From Desulfotomaculum sp. (GTDB lineage: Bacteria; Bacillota; Desulfotomaculia; Desulfotomaculales; Desulfallaceae): a stretch of 64,000 nucleotides of DNA. Below the pieces are notes generated by a model. It was not told the DNA's origin and made no database searches. It was given only the letters and a program-made list of their open reading frames with translations. Every line of letters begins with the position of its first letter. Position 1 is the first letter of the stretch. Position numbers and translations under genes: made by a program. Shown piece by piece: positions 16,433 to 24,418 of this stretch. Where the stretch lies: NCBI GenBank assembly GCA_016841675.1, contig JAENYQ010000004.1, positions 51,471 to 115,470 on the forward strand, in the 5' to 3' direction.

Positions 16433-17982
16433 AAATTACCTCGCCCGAACAACCTTTTTTTACAAAATGACACCACAAAAACCGCCTCATCCAAATGCAG
16501 CAGCCAAGCCGACAAAAAATAGCCCACTAGCCCGGCCCCCCCTGTCAGTACCATATAAAGCGCTTCGGCAACGGGTTCCCTTTCGCCGCCACCAACCAAA
16601 TAGGAGAATTCCAGCATTATTAGCACCTGGATTACAGCTGAAAATAAAATCCCGGTCAATTTACCCCGCAGGGTGCGGCAAATCAGGATGCCTTTTTTAA
16701 TCCCCAAGTAATGCAGCGATAACAGCAAGCTGCCCAAAGACGCCAGCGTGGTTGCCAAAGCAATCCCACAGTGGCCCATCGGTCCAGCCAGGACCAGGCA
16801 GCAAACAATATTTGCCCCAACAGCGGCAGCTCCAATCATCATTGGTGTTTTCGAGTCCCCGCTGGCGTAAAATACTCTGGCCAGCAGACGCCCCCAGGCC
16901 ATAAAAGGCAGTCCCAGGCTGTAATAAAACAACGCTCCGGCGGTAGCTGAGGCAGCCTCTACGGTAAAAGCCCCCCGTTGAAAAACCAGCATTACCAGGG
17001 TAAGGCTAAAAAAAGCCAACCCACATGCGATTGGTATAATGCCAAACAAAAGAGCGCCGCTCCATGATATAACCATTTTCCTGGCCTTAGCGGAATTGTC
17101 GGCGGCAAAGGCCCCGGACAGGGCGGGATAGCCCGCCGTGATAACAGCTGTAACCAGCAGTCCCAGGGGTACCTGGATCAGCCTGTCGGCGTACCCCAGG
17201 GCCGAAATAGCTCCTTCCTGCAGCCTGGAGGCAACTGCCCGTGTTACCAGTGGATTTAGTTGAGTGAACATGCCACCCGCCACTATGGGCAACAGCAAGC
17301 CTCCAACCTTAAAAACACCCGGTTCTCTGATGTCAGGTCGGGTAAAAATCCAAACCTGATTTTTTTTCATTACCGGGAGCAGCACCAACACCTGCAGCAG
17401 GTAGCCCGCCAGGGTTCCTGCCGCCAGCTCAAAAGCTCCCGCCTGTGGTTGAATAATAAAAAAAATAATAGCCAGGTTAAAAGGGATCCCCAGGGCGGCG
17501 GGTACGGCAAAGTGGCCGCGCAGATTGAGCAGGGCTGAAAAGTATCCGGCCAGTGTCAGAAGCGGTATCCCGGCCGCCAGCAGGCGGGTAAAGAAAACCG
17601 CCGATTCCCTGGTATGTTCCGGGAACCCGGGTACCACCACACTTACCAGTTGGTCTGCCATTAAAAAACATAGCAGCGCCGCACAGATGAAAACAAATAG
17701 GGTGAGGTAAAAAATAGTGCCGGTAAACCTGTTGGCTCGCTCTTGCAGCCCGGCGGCGGTAAGCCCCGAATATACAGGGATAAAAGCCGTCCCCAGGGTC
17801 CGGCCGCCCAGCAGGTTAAGGAACAGTGTAATTACAGTACCCGCCGCCAGGTAAGCATCGGTTACCGAACCGGCACCGAAACGCGCTGCCATCCCCACCT
17901 CCCTGAGCAGTCCAATAATTTTGCCCAGGGCGGTAAAACCAAATATCAACGCCACGGTACCTACTGTCTTTTCTCTACCCAC
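16429..17982 (-). CDS. MurJ/MviN-type lipid-linked oligosaccharide flippase
   Basis: A 517-residue polytopic membrane protein of the MOP superfamily with about 13-14 hydrophobic segments. The N-terminus (GFTALGKIIGLLREVGMAARFGAGSVTDAYL) and the charged central cavity pattern are typical of MurJ/MviN rather than Wzx. MurJ flips lipid II, but MviN-family members inside polysaccharide loci often flip other undecaprenyl-linked sugars. Because the gene is overlapped on both sides by glycosyltransferase genes, a role in this locus is more likely than a housekeeping one. Confidence 0.88.
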   Translation of the reverse strand: MGREKTVGTVALIFGFTALGKIIGLLREVGMAARFGAGSVTDAYLAAGTVITLFLNLLGGRTLGTAFIPVYSGLTAAGLQERANRFTGTIFYLTLFVFICAALLCFLMADQLVSVVVPGFPEHTRESAVFFTRLLAAGIPLLTLAGYFSALLNLRGHFAVPAALGIPFNLAIIFFIIQPQAGAFELAAGTLAGYLLQVLVLLPVMKKNQVWIFTRPDIREPGVFKVGGLLLPIVAGGMFTQLNPLVTRAVASRLQEGAISALGYADRLIQVPLGLLVTAVITAGYPALSGAFAADNSAKARKMVISWSGALLFGIIPIACGLAFFSLTLVMLVFQRGAFTVEAASATAGALFYYSLGLPFMAWGRLLARVFYASGDSKTPMMIGAAAVGANIVCCLVLAGPMGHCGIALATTLASLGSLLLSLHYLGIKKGILICRTLRGKLTGILFSAVIQVLIMLEFSYLVGGGEREPVAEALYMVLTGGAGLVGYFLSAWLLHLDEAVFVVSFCKKRLFGRGNL

Positions 17983-19201
17983 AACTCCCTCCCGGGCAGC
18001 CGGAAGCCAATTTATTCAATAAGAGGGAAACGTTTTTCTCAAGGTTGTATCTCTCTTCCACCAGGCACCGCGCTGCCAGCGCCCTGTCCCGGGTGGATTC
18101 CGGATTATCCAGCACTTCAATGACGGCCCGGGCCAGAGCCTCCGGGTCACCCGGGGAGACAAGTAGGCCGGTTTTTTCATTTACCAGGTCGGACAGCCCG
18201 CCCGAACGTGTGACTATAACCGGCACCCCCCGGGCCATGGCTTCCATCACCGCCACCGGTACCCCTTCACGCTCCCCGTCCGGCGTTTCCACGCTGGGAT
18301 GTACCAGCAGGTTGACCGCCTCGCTGCCGAGGATTTTCAATACCCGGTGGTTGGGTATTGCACCGGTGAAAATCAACCGGTCCCATAATCTCATGTCATC
18401 AACCATCCCCGACAGTACTCTCCTTTCCGATCCCTCGCCAATAATCAGGCAGCGGAAGTCAACTCCGTCCCGGGCCAATAAACCGCAGGCTCGGATTAGG
18501 TGCCGGTGGCCCTTTACCGGGGTTAAGCTGCCCACCGCCGCAATCAGGGCGGTTCTCCCGCCCGGCCCGGCTAATATGGTCGCTTTTTCAGGCACCTCGA
18601 CTCCCATAGGCACCAGCACCACTTTTTTGAGCTGCCCTGGGCCGGCTGCCTTGAGCAACTGTCTGTACCCGTGGCTGGAAATCACCCGGGCCAAGCTGCA
18701 CCCCGCCGTCTTTTCGGCCAATAGGTTATTGTTTTGAATGTCCCAACGGTGGGCGGTGAAGCTCCAGTCAACCCCGGTTAAAACGGATGCCACCATGGCA
18801 CAGGTAGACGGGGTGGATGCCCAGTGGGCGTGAATGTGTTCCACCCTTCGTAAACGAACCTGGTCGGCGATTAATAAACCCTTGGGAAACACCAGCAGGT
18901 TCCTGAGCCGGTTTTTCAGGCTACCCCGTCGCAGCAGCATCACCAGCAGACCAAGTACCCGCCAGGGAGCTCTGGCCAGCCAGAACAGCGCAGCCAGCCA
19001 AACCCTGATGCTCCACAGGCCGGTAACCAGGGTGAAAGGCAGCAGTGCGGCGCCGTCCTGGTGAAAAACCTGCCTGGCGGGCCGGAGGGGAACAACGGTT
19101 AATTCAATCCCGCGCCGGATGAGACAGTTCATCTCAGGGATAATGAATGCCTCGGCCCGCCCCAGGGGAGCGGTGACGGTGACATAAAGTAGTCTCTTCA
19201 T
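17975..19201 (-). CDS. Glycosyltransferase family 4
   Basis: A 408-residue GT-B transferase. N-terminal domain: TVTAPLGRAEAFIIPEM and HIHAHWASTPST. C-terminal GT4 domain: AVGSLTPVKGHRHLI, LIIGEGSERR and EGVPVAVMEAMARGVPVIVTRSGG, which holds the donor-binding glutamates. The HAHWA form is common in exopolysaccharide transferases that work on colanic-acid-like polymers. The stop overlaps the flippase start by 8 bases. Donor sugar unknown. Confidence 0.9.
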   Translation of the reverse strand: MKRLLYVTVTAPLGRAEAFIIPEMNCLIRRGIELTVVPLRPARQVFHQDGAALLPFTLVTGLWSIRVWLAALFWLARAPWRVLGLLVMLLRRGSLKNRLRNLLVFPKGLLIADQVRLRRVEHIHAHWASTPSTCAMVASVLTGVDWSFTAHRWDIQNNNLLAEKTAGCSLARVISSHGYRQLLKAAGPGQLKKVVLVPMGVEVPEKATILAGPGGRTALIAAVGSLTPVKGHRHLIRACGLLARDGVDFRCLIIGEGSERRVLSGMVDDMRLWDRLIFTGAIPNHRVLKILGSEAVNLLVHPSVETPDGEREGVPVAVMEAMARGVPVIVTRSGGLSDLVNEKTGLLVSPGDPEALARAVIEVLDNPESTRDRALAARCLVEERYNLEKNVSLLLNKLASGCPGGSCG

Positions 19202-20382
19202 CGGCGTTCCTTTCTGAACCGGGCTGCCAGCGACAATAAAAGATGCGCCCGGTGCGACCAGTCGGCTTCCCGCTCAACGAAAATTCGGCCCCGCCAGCCG
19301 GCCTCTGCCCAGTGCCCTGGGTATTCAACCACTGCCCGCATAGCCCCCTCCAGTTCTTCTACCCGGTGGGCGCTGACCACCAGACCGCAGCGCGCGCGGT
19401 GCACCGCAGTGGCCAGGTCCGGGATGTCGGGAATAATTACCGGCACCGCGCAGGCAAGGTAGGAAAAGACTTTAAGGGCTGAACTACCGGTCAGCGCATA
19501 CCTTTGTTGCAGCCTTTGGCTGTTACTTTGCCAGCCTCCGCCGATACCGGCCACACAAGCATTGACATAAACGGGAACCCGGTGGTAAGGAACCACCCCG
19601 GTAAAAACAATCATCCCCCGCCCCTTGGCGGCCTGTATTTCCAGCGCTCTCCTTTCACTTCCGTCTCCCACAATCAGCAGGCCAATGTCGGGGTAATGCC
19701 GGGCCAGCCTGGAAAAAGCTTCTATTATCATTTCGCTACCCTGCCAGGCCGCCAGGTTGCCTGCAAAGCAGAAATAGCGGCGCAGCGGATCCAGACCCAG
19801 CGTTGCCATGGCCTCTTTTCTACCCACGGGATAATAAAGGCTGGGGTTAACCCCGTTGGGCACCACTACCACCCGCTCTGCCGGGACTCCCATACCACGC
19901 AGCCAGTGGGCCAGATTCGTGGTAACAGGCAGCACCGACCTGGCTCCCCGACAGGATTTCCTTTGGACCCAGTTAGCCAATGCGGCCTTCCATGGTGCCC
20001 TGCCACCGGCACAGAGGTCGGCGGACGTCACAGCATTGACCTCCAGCAGCACCGGTAATCCGATTACAGCAAGCAATTTTACCACCGGCATTTCAAAAAT
20101 ACTGTCCCGGATGTAGACAGCATCGTACCTGGATCCTACCGCCAGCCAAAGTGCCGCCAGGCAAAATAACACCGGGCGTACCAGCATATCAGCCATCTTA
20201 TTCTCTAACGCGGGAACCACCACCACGCGCAGCCTGCCCCTCCCGGTCAAAGAACGGTTCCCCCGCATTACCAGGGTCACCCGGGCTCCTGCGGCAGCCA
20301 GTGCCCCGGCCAGTTCCAGGGTATGAATCGAATCGCCGGCGGCAGCGTGGCCGGCGATGCCGGAAATCATCAGTATCCTCAA
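19198..20382 (-). CDS. Glycosyltransferase family 4
   Basis: A 394-residue GT-B transferase starting MRILMISGIAGHAAAGDSIH. The C-terminal half has CFAGNLAAWQGSEMIIEAF, LLIVGDGSERR and GSSALKVFSYLACAVPVI. The usual E-x7-E donor motif is changed: S/K residues stand where LPxKLFEYLA is expected, so donor binding may differ. Overlapping junctions with both neighbours (4 bases each) place it in one transcript with the polymerase gene upstream. Confidence 0.86.
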   Translation of the reverse strand: MRILMISGIAGHAAAGDSIHTLELAGALAAAGARVTLVMRGNRSLTGRGRLRVVVVPALENKMADMLVRPVLFCLAALWLAVGSRYDAVYIRDSIFEMPVVKLLAVIGLPVLLEVNAVTSADLCAGGRAPWKAALANWVQRKSCRGARSVLPVTTNLAHWLRGMGVPAERVVVVPNGVNPSLYYPVGRKEAMATLGLDPLRRYFCFAGNLAAWQGSEMIIEAFSRLARHYPDIGLLIVGDGSERRALEIQAAKGRGMIVFTGVVPYHRVPVYVNACVAGIGGGWQSNSQRLQQRYALTGSSALKVFSYLACAVPVIIPDIPDLATAVHRARCGLVVSAHRVEELEGAMRAVVEYPGHWAEAGWRGRIFVEREADWSHRAHLLLSLAARFRKERR

Positions 20383-21665
20383 CGCCTGTCATCCTTCCCG
20401 GCCATGGTCAGGGAGGCAGTCACCCCTGCTGCCAGCCAGAGCAGAAAATTTCCGTTAACATCTCCGCTGACCATGGCATTTGCCAGGCAGTACATCATTA
20501 ACGCTCCTGCCAGGGGCGCATCCCCGGCCTGCTGCCTGGAAAAAGCGAGCCGTCCCAGGGGCACAAAAACCAGTCCCAGCGACAGCACCAGTCCGATAAT
20601 CCCCAGCTCTGCCGCCAACTCCAGGAAAAGGTTGTGCGGGTAAGCCACCCCGGATGCCGGTGCAAGGGCGGCGAAGGAACCGGTACCTGCACCCACTGCC
20701 GGGTTCTGGATAAAAGCGTGCAGGGCAACCTGATAGAAGGACAGCCTGCCAGTATCATCAAGGCTGAACAGGTCAATGGGCATCCAGTGCAAAGTAGATA
20801 TCAACACTAACATCACCATAAAAATAACCAGCGCCAGCAAGGGCAGCCACCCGGACTTGCGCCCCGGTCGGACCAGCCCCGCCCACAACATGGCCAGCAC
20901 CAGAGCCACTACCGGACCCCGGGCGTCAAACAACGCCATGGCACTTCCCCCGGCCAGTATCAGTGCCAACCGGACCGGAACAGCCAGGGGCAGAAACCTT
21001 GCACATACTGCCAGCAGCATAAACATCCCCACCATCCGGCTGAGCCCAATGGGGTTAAAATTTAACACGGCGTAGATATTAAAGGGCAGTTCAGTGTACG
21101 ATGCGCTCAACCAGAAGTATACCGTCAGGCCCAGGCCACCCAGAAAAACCCCTTTTAACAACCGGTGTAACCCGCGAATGCCCCAGGCCGCCGTGGCTAG
21201 TACCGGGCCAAGAAAACAAACCATATTGTTAGCCAAGTAGTACTTAGCCTTGTGCATCCCGTAACCGACATCCAGGCTGCCCGGCAAACGCACCACCAGC
21301 AACAGCCCAAGACCAAGTACGGCCCAGAGTTCCCAGCACCCCAGCAGGCTCACTAGCGAACCGGCTTTCTTTCTGAGCAGCACTAAAACACACATGATAT
21401 ATAAAGGCAGCAAAAAGGAGCCGATGTTCAGGAGAAACAGACCCTCTGTCCCCAATTCCAGTGTCCGGGCAACCAGGTAGAGGCCGCCCCCGGTAAAAAA
21501 CCCCAACATCTCCGGAGCCAGAAAAAAAGCGGCGGCCGTTAAAATTCCCCCGGCCAGGGCAAAGGGCCACTTGCCCGCCGCCGTTCCGGACACCAGCCCG
21601 GCCAGGGCAGCCGCGGGAAAAATAAACTTACTTCCTTGCTTTTCCTGTAAGTTTTGAGTATTCAT
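20379..21665 (-). CDS. O-antigen polymerase/ligase family membrane protein (Wzy/WaaL-like)
   Basis: A 428-residue protein with about 10-12 membrane segments and one large extracytoplasmic loop at about 280-345 carrying GAGTGSFAAL and PHNLFLELAAELGIIGLVL, the Wzy_C signature with a conserved histidine. Proteins of this family polymerise or ligate lipid-linked repeat units outside the membrane. No lipid A exists in a Gram-positive cell, so Wzy-type polymerisation is favoured. A second, unrelated-looking candidate polymerase lies at 59642. Confidence 0.87.
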   Translation of the reverse strand: MNTQNLQEKQGSKFIFPAAALAGLVSGTAAGKWPFALAGGILTAAAFFLAPEMLGFFTGGGLYLVARTLELGTEGLFLLNIGSFLLPLYIMCVLVLLRKKAGSLVSLLGCWELWAVLGLGLLLVVRLPGSLDVGYGMHKAKYYLANNMVCFLGPVLATAAWGIRGLHRLLKGVFLGGLGLTVYFWLSASYTELPFNIYAVLNFNPIGLSRMVGMFMLLAVCARFLPLAVPVRLALILAGGSAMALFDARGPVVALVLAMLWAGLVRPGRKSGWLPLLALVIFMVMLVLISTLHWMPIDLFSLDDTGRLSFYQVALHAFIQNPAVGAGTGSFAALAPASGVAYPHNLFLELAAELGIIGLVLSLGLVFVPLGRLAFSRQQAGDAPLAGALMMYCLANAMVSGDVNGNFLLWLAAGVTASLTMAGKDDRR

Positions 21666-22800
21666 TAATCAATAGACCTACTTCCCTCTGCCAGGTTAAG
21701 TATCGACTTGCCTGCAGGGCGTTCTGCCGCAGCTGCTCCAGGGAGCCGTTTCCCCCGGATAACAACCCGACCAGGGCCGACCTAATGCTTACGGGATCCC
21801 GGGGGTCCGCGAACACTCCCACCTGGTATTCTTCCACTAGCCGGCGGATTTCCGGCAGGCCTGACGCCAGCACCGGCACCCCGGCAGCCAAGTATTCGAA
21901 CAGTTTATTGGGCAGTGAATAATACTTGCTTAAGTCATTACCCTCGATTAAAACCACACCCACTGACGCTCCACTGATAAATTCCGGCAGTTCCTGAGCC
22001 CGCACCGGGGCCAGAAAATGCACATTATTCAGGCGGGCTCGCTCAGCCAGGTTTTTCAGCCCACTCTCCGCCGGCCCGCGGCCTACAAAAGCCAAGTGCG
22101 CCCCAACCGGAAGCCCGCTCCAGGCATGAACCAGGTTTTCCAAACCCCGCCCTTCCTGCAGCAGCCCGACATACACCACCAAAGGTTCACCGTGGTCCAG
22201 CCCCAGTTCAGCCCGCAATCCTCCATAGGGGCTTCCCAAACCCTGCGCAGGGTCGGCACAGTTTCTCAATACCAGCGGGGGCTGAATCCCTAAACGATTA
22301 CCTATTTCCCGGGCACAGCTACGGTTTACGGTAATGACCAGGTGGCAGCGGCGGGCCAGCCATTTTTCCAGCCGGAGCCAGGCACCCCATACCAACCGGC
22401 GAACCGGCCCCAAACCGCCACTTCGGCCCGGCCAGTCATATCCCGACCACAGTTCATGGGAGTCGTATACCAGCTTTCCACCCTTAAGCCGGGCTGCGGT
22501 ATAAACAAAAGGTAAAATTTCCAGATCATGACCATGCCAGACTTCAGCCTGTTCCTTCAGCAGCGCCCGCAAAGTCTGCCAGTACGCCTTCAGGTAAGAC
22601 AACCGGTAAGGAAACCTGGCTAGTTTACCGGTGGTGGGGTTAACCAACCTTATGCCCAGGTGGTTTTGTTCCCGGGGGCCGGGCAAGGTAAGGGCAAAAA
22701 CCGTTACCTCATATCCCGACCGGGTTAGAGCCAGAGCTTCTTTTTGCACCCTGGCATCATGTATAAAATCACTGTTTACCGCCATAATTACCCTGGCCAA
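21628..22800 (-). CDS. Glycosyltransferase family 4
   Basis: A 390-residue GT-B transferase. The TTG start at 22800 has GGAGG 7 bases upstream and is needed to keep the first beta strand (ARVIMAVNSDFIHDARV). C-terminal features are VYVGLLQEGRGLENL, LAFVGRGPAESGL and YSLPNKLFEYLAAGVPVLAS with the donor-binding glutamate. It overlaps wecB upstream by 13 bases and the polymerase gene downstream by 38 bases. Donor and acceptor not deducible. Confidence 0.9.
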   Translation of the reverse strand: MARVIMAVNSDFIHDARVQKEALALTRSGYEVTVFALTLPGPREQNHLGIRLVNPTTGKLARFPYRLSYLKAYWQTLRALLKEQAEVWHGHDLEILPFVYTAARLKGGKLVYDSHELWSGYDWPGRSGGLGPVRRLVWGAWLRLEKWLARRCHLVITVNRSCAREIGNRLGIQPPLVLRNCADPAQGLGSPYGGLRAELGLDHGEPLVVYVGLLQEGRGLENLVHAWSGLPVGAHLAFVGRGPAESGLKNLAERARLNNVHFLAPVRAQELPEFISGASVGVVLIEGNDLSKYYSLPNKLFEYLAAGVPVLASGLPEIRRLVEEYQVGVFADPRDPVSIRSALVGLLSGGNGSLEQLRQNALQASRYLTWQREVGLLINEYSKLTGKARK

Positions 22801-23993
22801 GGATATTCCTCCAACACCCTGACTATCAAACGCGACGCCTCGCCCCGGCCGTAGGGATGACCCGACCAGTCACCGTTGAAAATCATTACCGACGCCTTTC
22901 GGATTTGTTCCGGGTCACAGTCCACCAGCACGTTGCAGCCCCTTTCCACCGTTTCCACCCACTCGGTCTCCTTGCGCAGGGTAATACAGGGTACCCGAAG
23001 CAGAAACGCCTCCTTCTGCAAACCACCGGAATCCGTAACTACCCGGGCGGCGTTTTGGATCAGCCAGGTCATCTCGGGATAACCCACGGGCTCAATCACA
23101 GTCATACCCGGGCAACGCAGATAATGCTCCAAGCTAAATTCATTTATCTTCTTAATTGTTCGAGGGTGAAGGGGGAGTACTACCCTGGCCCCGGTCCCCG
23201 CCAGGCCGGCCAAAATGGAGCCAAGCCTAAAGCGACTGTCTGTGTTCGCGGCCCGGTGCACCGTGGCCAGTAGATACTCCCCGGGCTCAACCACCCCCTT
23301 TACCGAAGGTGGGGGAACACAATTGCCGCAACGTAGGATGTCGGTTAAGGCTTCCAGGGTTACGTCTCCAACGTTATAAACCGCACCATCTGCCTGTCGG
23401 GGAATCCCCCCCCGGAAAACAGAAGGAGCTAAACAGTTAGCGGAAAGGGGACACACCTCGGCTTTGGGGTCAATGCTTTGAGGTCGAGGAATGTCCCCGA
23501 TTGGATGAGTCGAGGAATGTCCCCAACGTTTAGCTAGGTTTTGCACCGCTGTTTTTGAAGGGCAAAATAATAGTGTGGCAAGCTGGTCGGCAACAATTCG
23601 ATTGAATTCCTCGGGCATGGACAGGTCGTAACTGCGCAGTCCCGCTTCCACATGCCCCAGTGGTATCCCTGCAACTGATGCGGCCAGGCTGCCAGCCAGG
23701 GTGGTGCGGGAATCACCGTACACCAGCACCAAATCCGGCTGTTCCCGGGCCAGCACTTCCTTAATGTCCTTGAACATCCGAGCCGTCTGCCGCCTCGGCG
23801 AATCTGTCCCGGGCTGCAGGTGGTAATCTGGTACAGGCATGTTCAGGCCGGTAAAAAAAATTTGTGACATACCGGGATCATAGTGCTGCCCGGTATGAAC
23901 CAATACCTCCCGGTGCCGCTCCCTTAAAGTACGGGAGACCACCGCCGCTTTAATAAACTGCGGCCTGGTGCCCACCACAGTTGCTACTTTCAA
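22788..23993 (-). CDS. wecB: UDP-N-acetylglucosamine 2-epimerase (non-hydrolysing) with repeat-encoded insertion
   Basis: A 401-residue WecB/WbpI-family epimerase. Conserved parts are GTRPQFIKAA (9-18), VYGDSRTTLAGSLAA, GHVEAGLRSYDLSMPEE, NRIVADQLATLLFCPS, VGDVTLEAL and GLQKEA. About 30-40 residues (roughly 158-197) between QNLAKRWG and VYNVGDV are foreign and partly encoded by a GGGGACA palindromic repeat read in frame. The product would be UDP-ManNAc, or a UDP-ManNAc(3NAc)A precursor if the substrate is the WbpABDE product. The catalytic residues sit outside the insertion, so activity may persist. TTG start with GGGAGGG upstream. Confidence 0.9.
   Translation of the reverse strand: MKVATVVGTRPQFIKAAVVSRTLRERHREVLVHTGQHYDPGMSQIFFTGLNMPVPDYHLQPGTDSPRRQTARMFKDIKEVLAREQPDLVLVYGDSRTTLAGSLAASVAGIPLGHVEAGLRSYDLSMPEEFNRIVADQLATLLFCPSKTAVQNLAKRWGHSSTHPIGDIPRPQSIDPKAEVCPLSANCLAPSVFRGGIPRQADGAVYNVGDVTLEALTDILRCGNCVPPPSVKGVVEPGEYLLATVHRAANTDSRFRLGSILAGLAGTGARVVLPLHPRTIKKINEFSLEHYLRCPGMTVIEPVGYPEMTWLIQNAARVVTDSGGLQKEAFLLRVPCITLRKETEWVETVERGCNVLVDCDPEQIRKASVMIFNGDWSGHPYGRGEASRLIVRVLEEYPWPG
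23444..23527. repeat. GGGGACA palindromic repeat inside wecB, about 1.4 copies
   Basis: A full unit (GGGGACACACCTCGGCTTTGG ... GAGGAATGTCCCC) is followed by a second partial right arm GAGTCGAGGAATGTCCCC. Read on the coding strand it keeps the wecB frame and encodes no stop. It is nearly identical to the unit at 28277-28334, in the opposite orientation. Confidence 0.9.
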
Positions 23994-24021
23994 ATCCAGC
24001 CCTCCCCGGGCTTATGTGTCT

Positions 24022-24088
24022 GGTTACTATTCAAGTAGTCGTAATTTAGAATACATCAAGACGATTTCCCGACTCCTGAGTAGTTACT
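24022..24088. repeat. GTTACTATTCAG-type palindromic repeat, copy 2
   Basis: GGTTACTATTCAAG ... TTTAGAATACATCAAGACGA ... GACTCCTGAGTAGTTAC. The outer ends are inverted repeats. The shared modules with copies at 8131 and 30757 are the GTTACYATTCA arm, AATAC, and the ACTCCTGA box. Confidence 0.7.
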
Positions 24089-24300
24089 GATTTTATATCT
24101 TATGAAATGAGCCAGCGAGCTGTGAGTAGGCAGTTTGCAACCAATAAGAACGCAAAAAAAGAACGCAAAAAAAAGAAGCGCTGCAATTTTGACGCTTTTT
24201 ATGATATTGCACCAGTGTTAAAGGCCAAAAGTGATATTATAAAAGCAGTCCAATTCAGTAGTCCCTAAATTCTATTATCTGGACAGTTTTATCGCGTAAC

Positions 24301-24358
24301 AATTCAGAACGAAGTGAAAGATCTTGTTAAGATCCTTCGCTAACGCTCAGGATGACAG
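24301..24358. repeat. GAAGCGAAGAATC palindrome, copy 2
   Basis: AATTCAGAACGAAGTGAAAGATCTT and AAGATCCTTCGCTAACGCTCAGGATGACA form a long imperfect hairpin matching the unit at 14928. Only the palindrome module is present, without the CATGCCGCTG module. Confidence 0.85.
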
Positions 24359-24380
24359 GACGGTTACGGACAAAAAATAA

Positions 24381-24402
24381 AACCGGGGGCTTAACCCCGG
24401 CG
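24381..24402 (-). terminator. Rho-independent terminator of the beta-helix gene
   Basis: CCGGGG and CCCCGG enclose a 6-base loop, about 20 bases beyond the stop at 24419. On the minus strand it is followed by GTTTTATTTTTTG. Confidence 0.85.
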
Positions 24403-24418
24403 AGAAAGACAGCAGCTA

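Larger units (their letters stand above)
24001..24418. other. Intergenic region between wecB and the beta-helix gene
   Basis: 418 bases without a gene. From left to right it holds a GTTACTATTCAG-type repeat (24022-24088), an A-rich stretch with the duplicated words AGAACGCAAAAAAA, about 130 bases of AT-rich sequence with no clear signal, one GAAGCGAAGAATC palindrome (24301-24358) and a terminator (24381-24402). The wecB-operon promoter should lie here; none was convincing. Confidence 0.7.
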
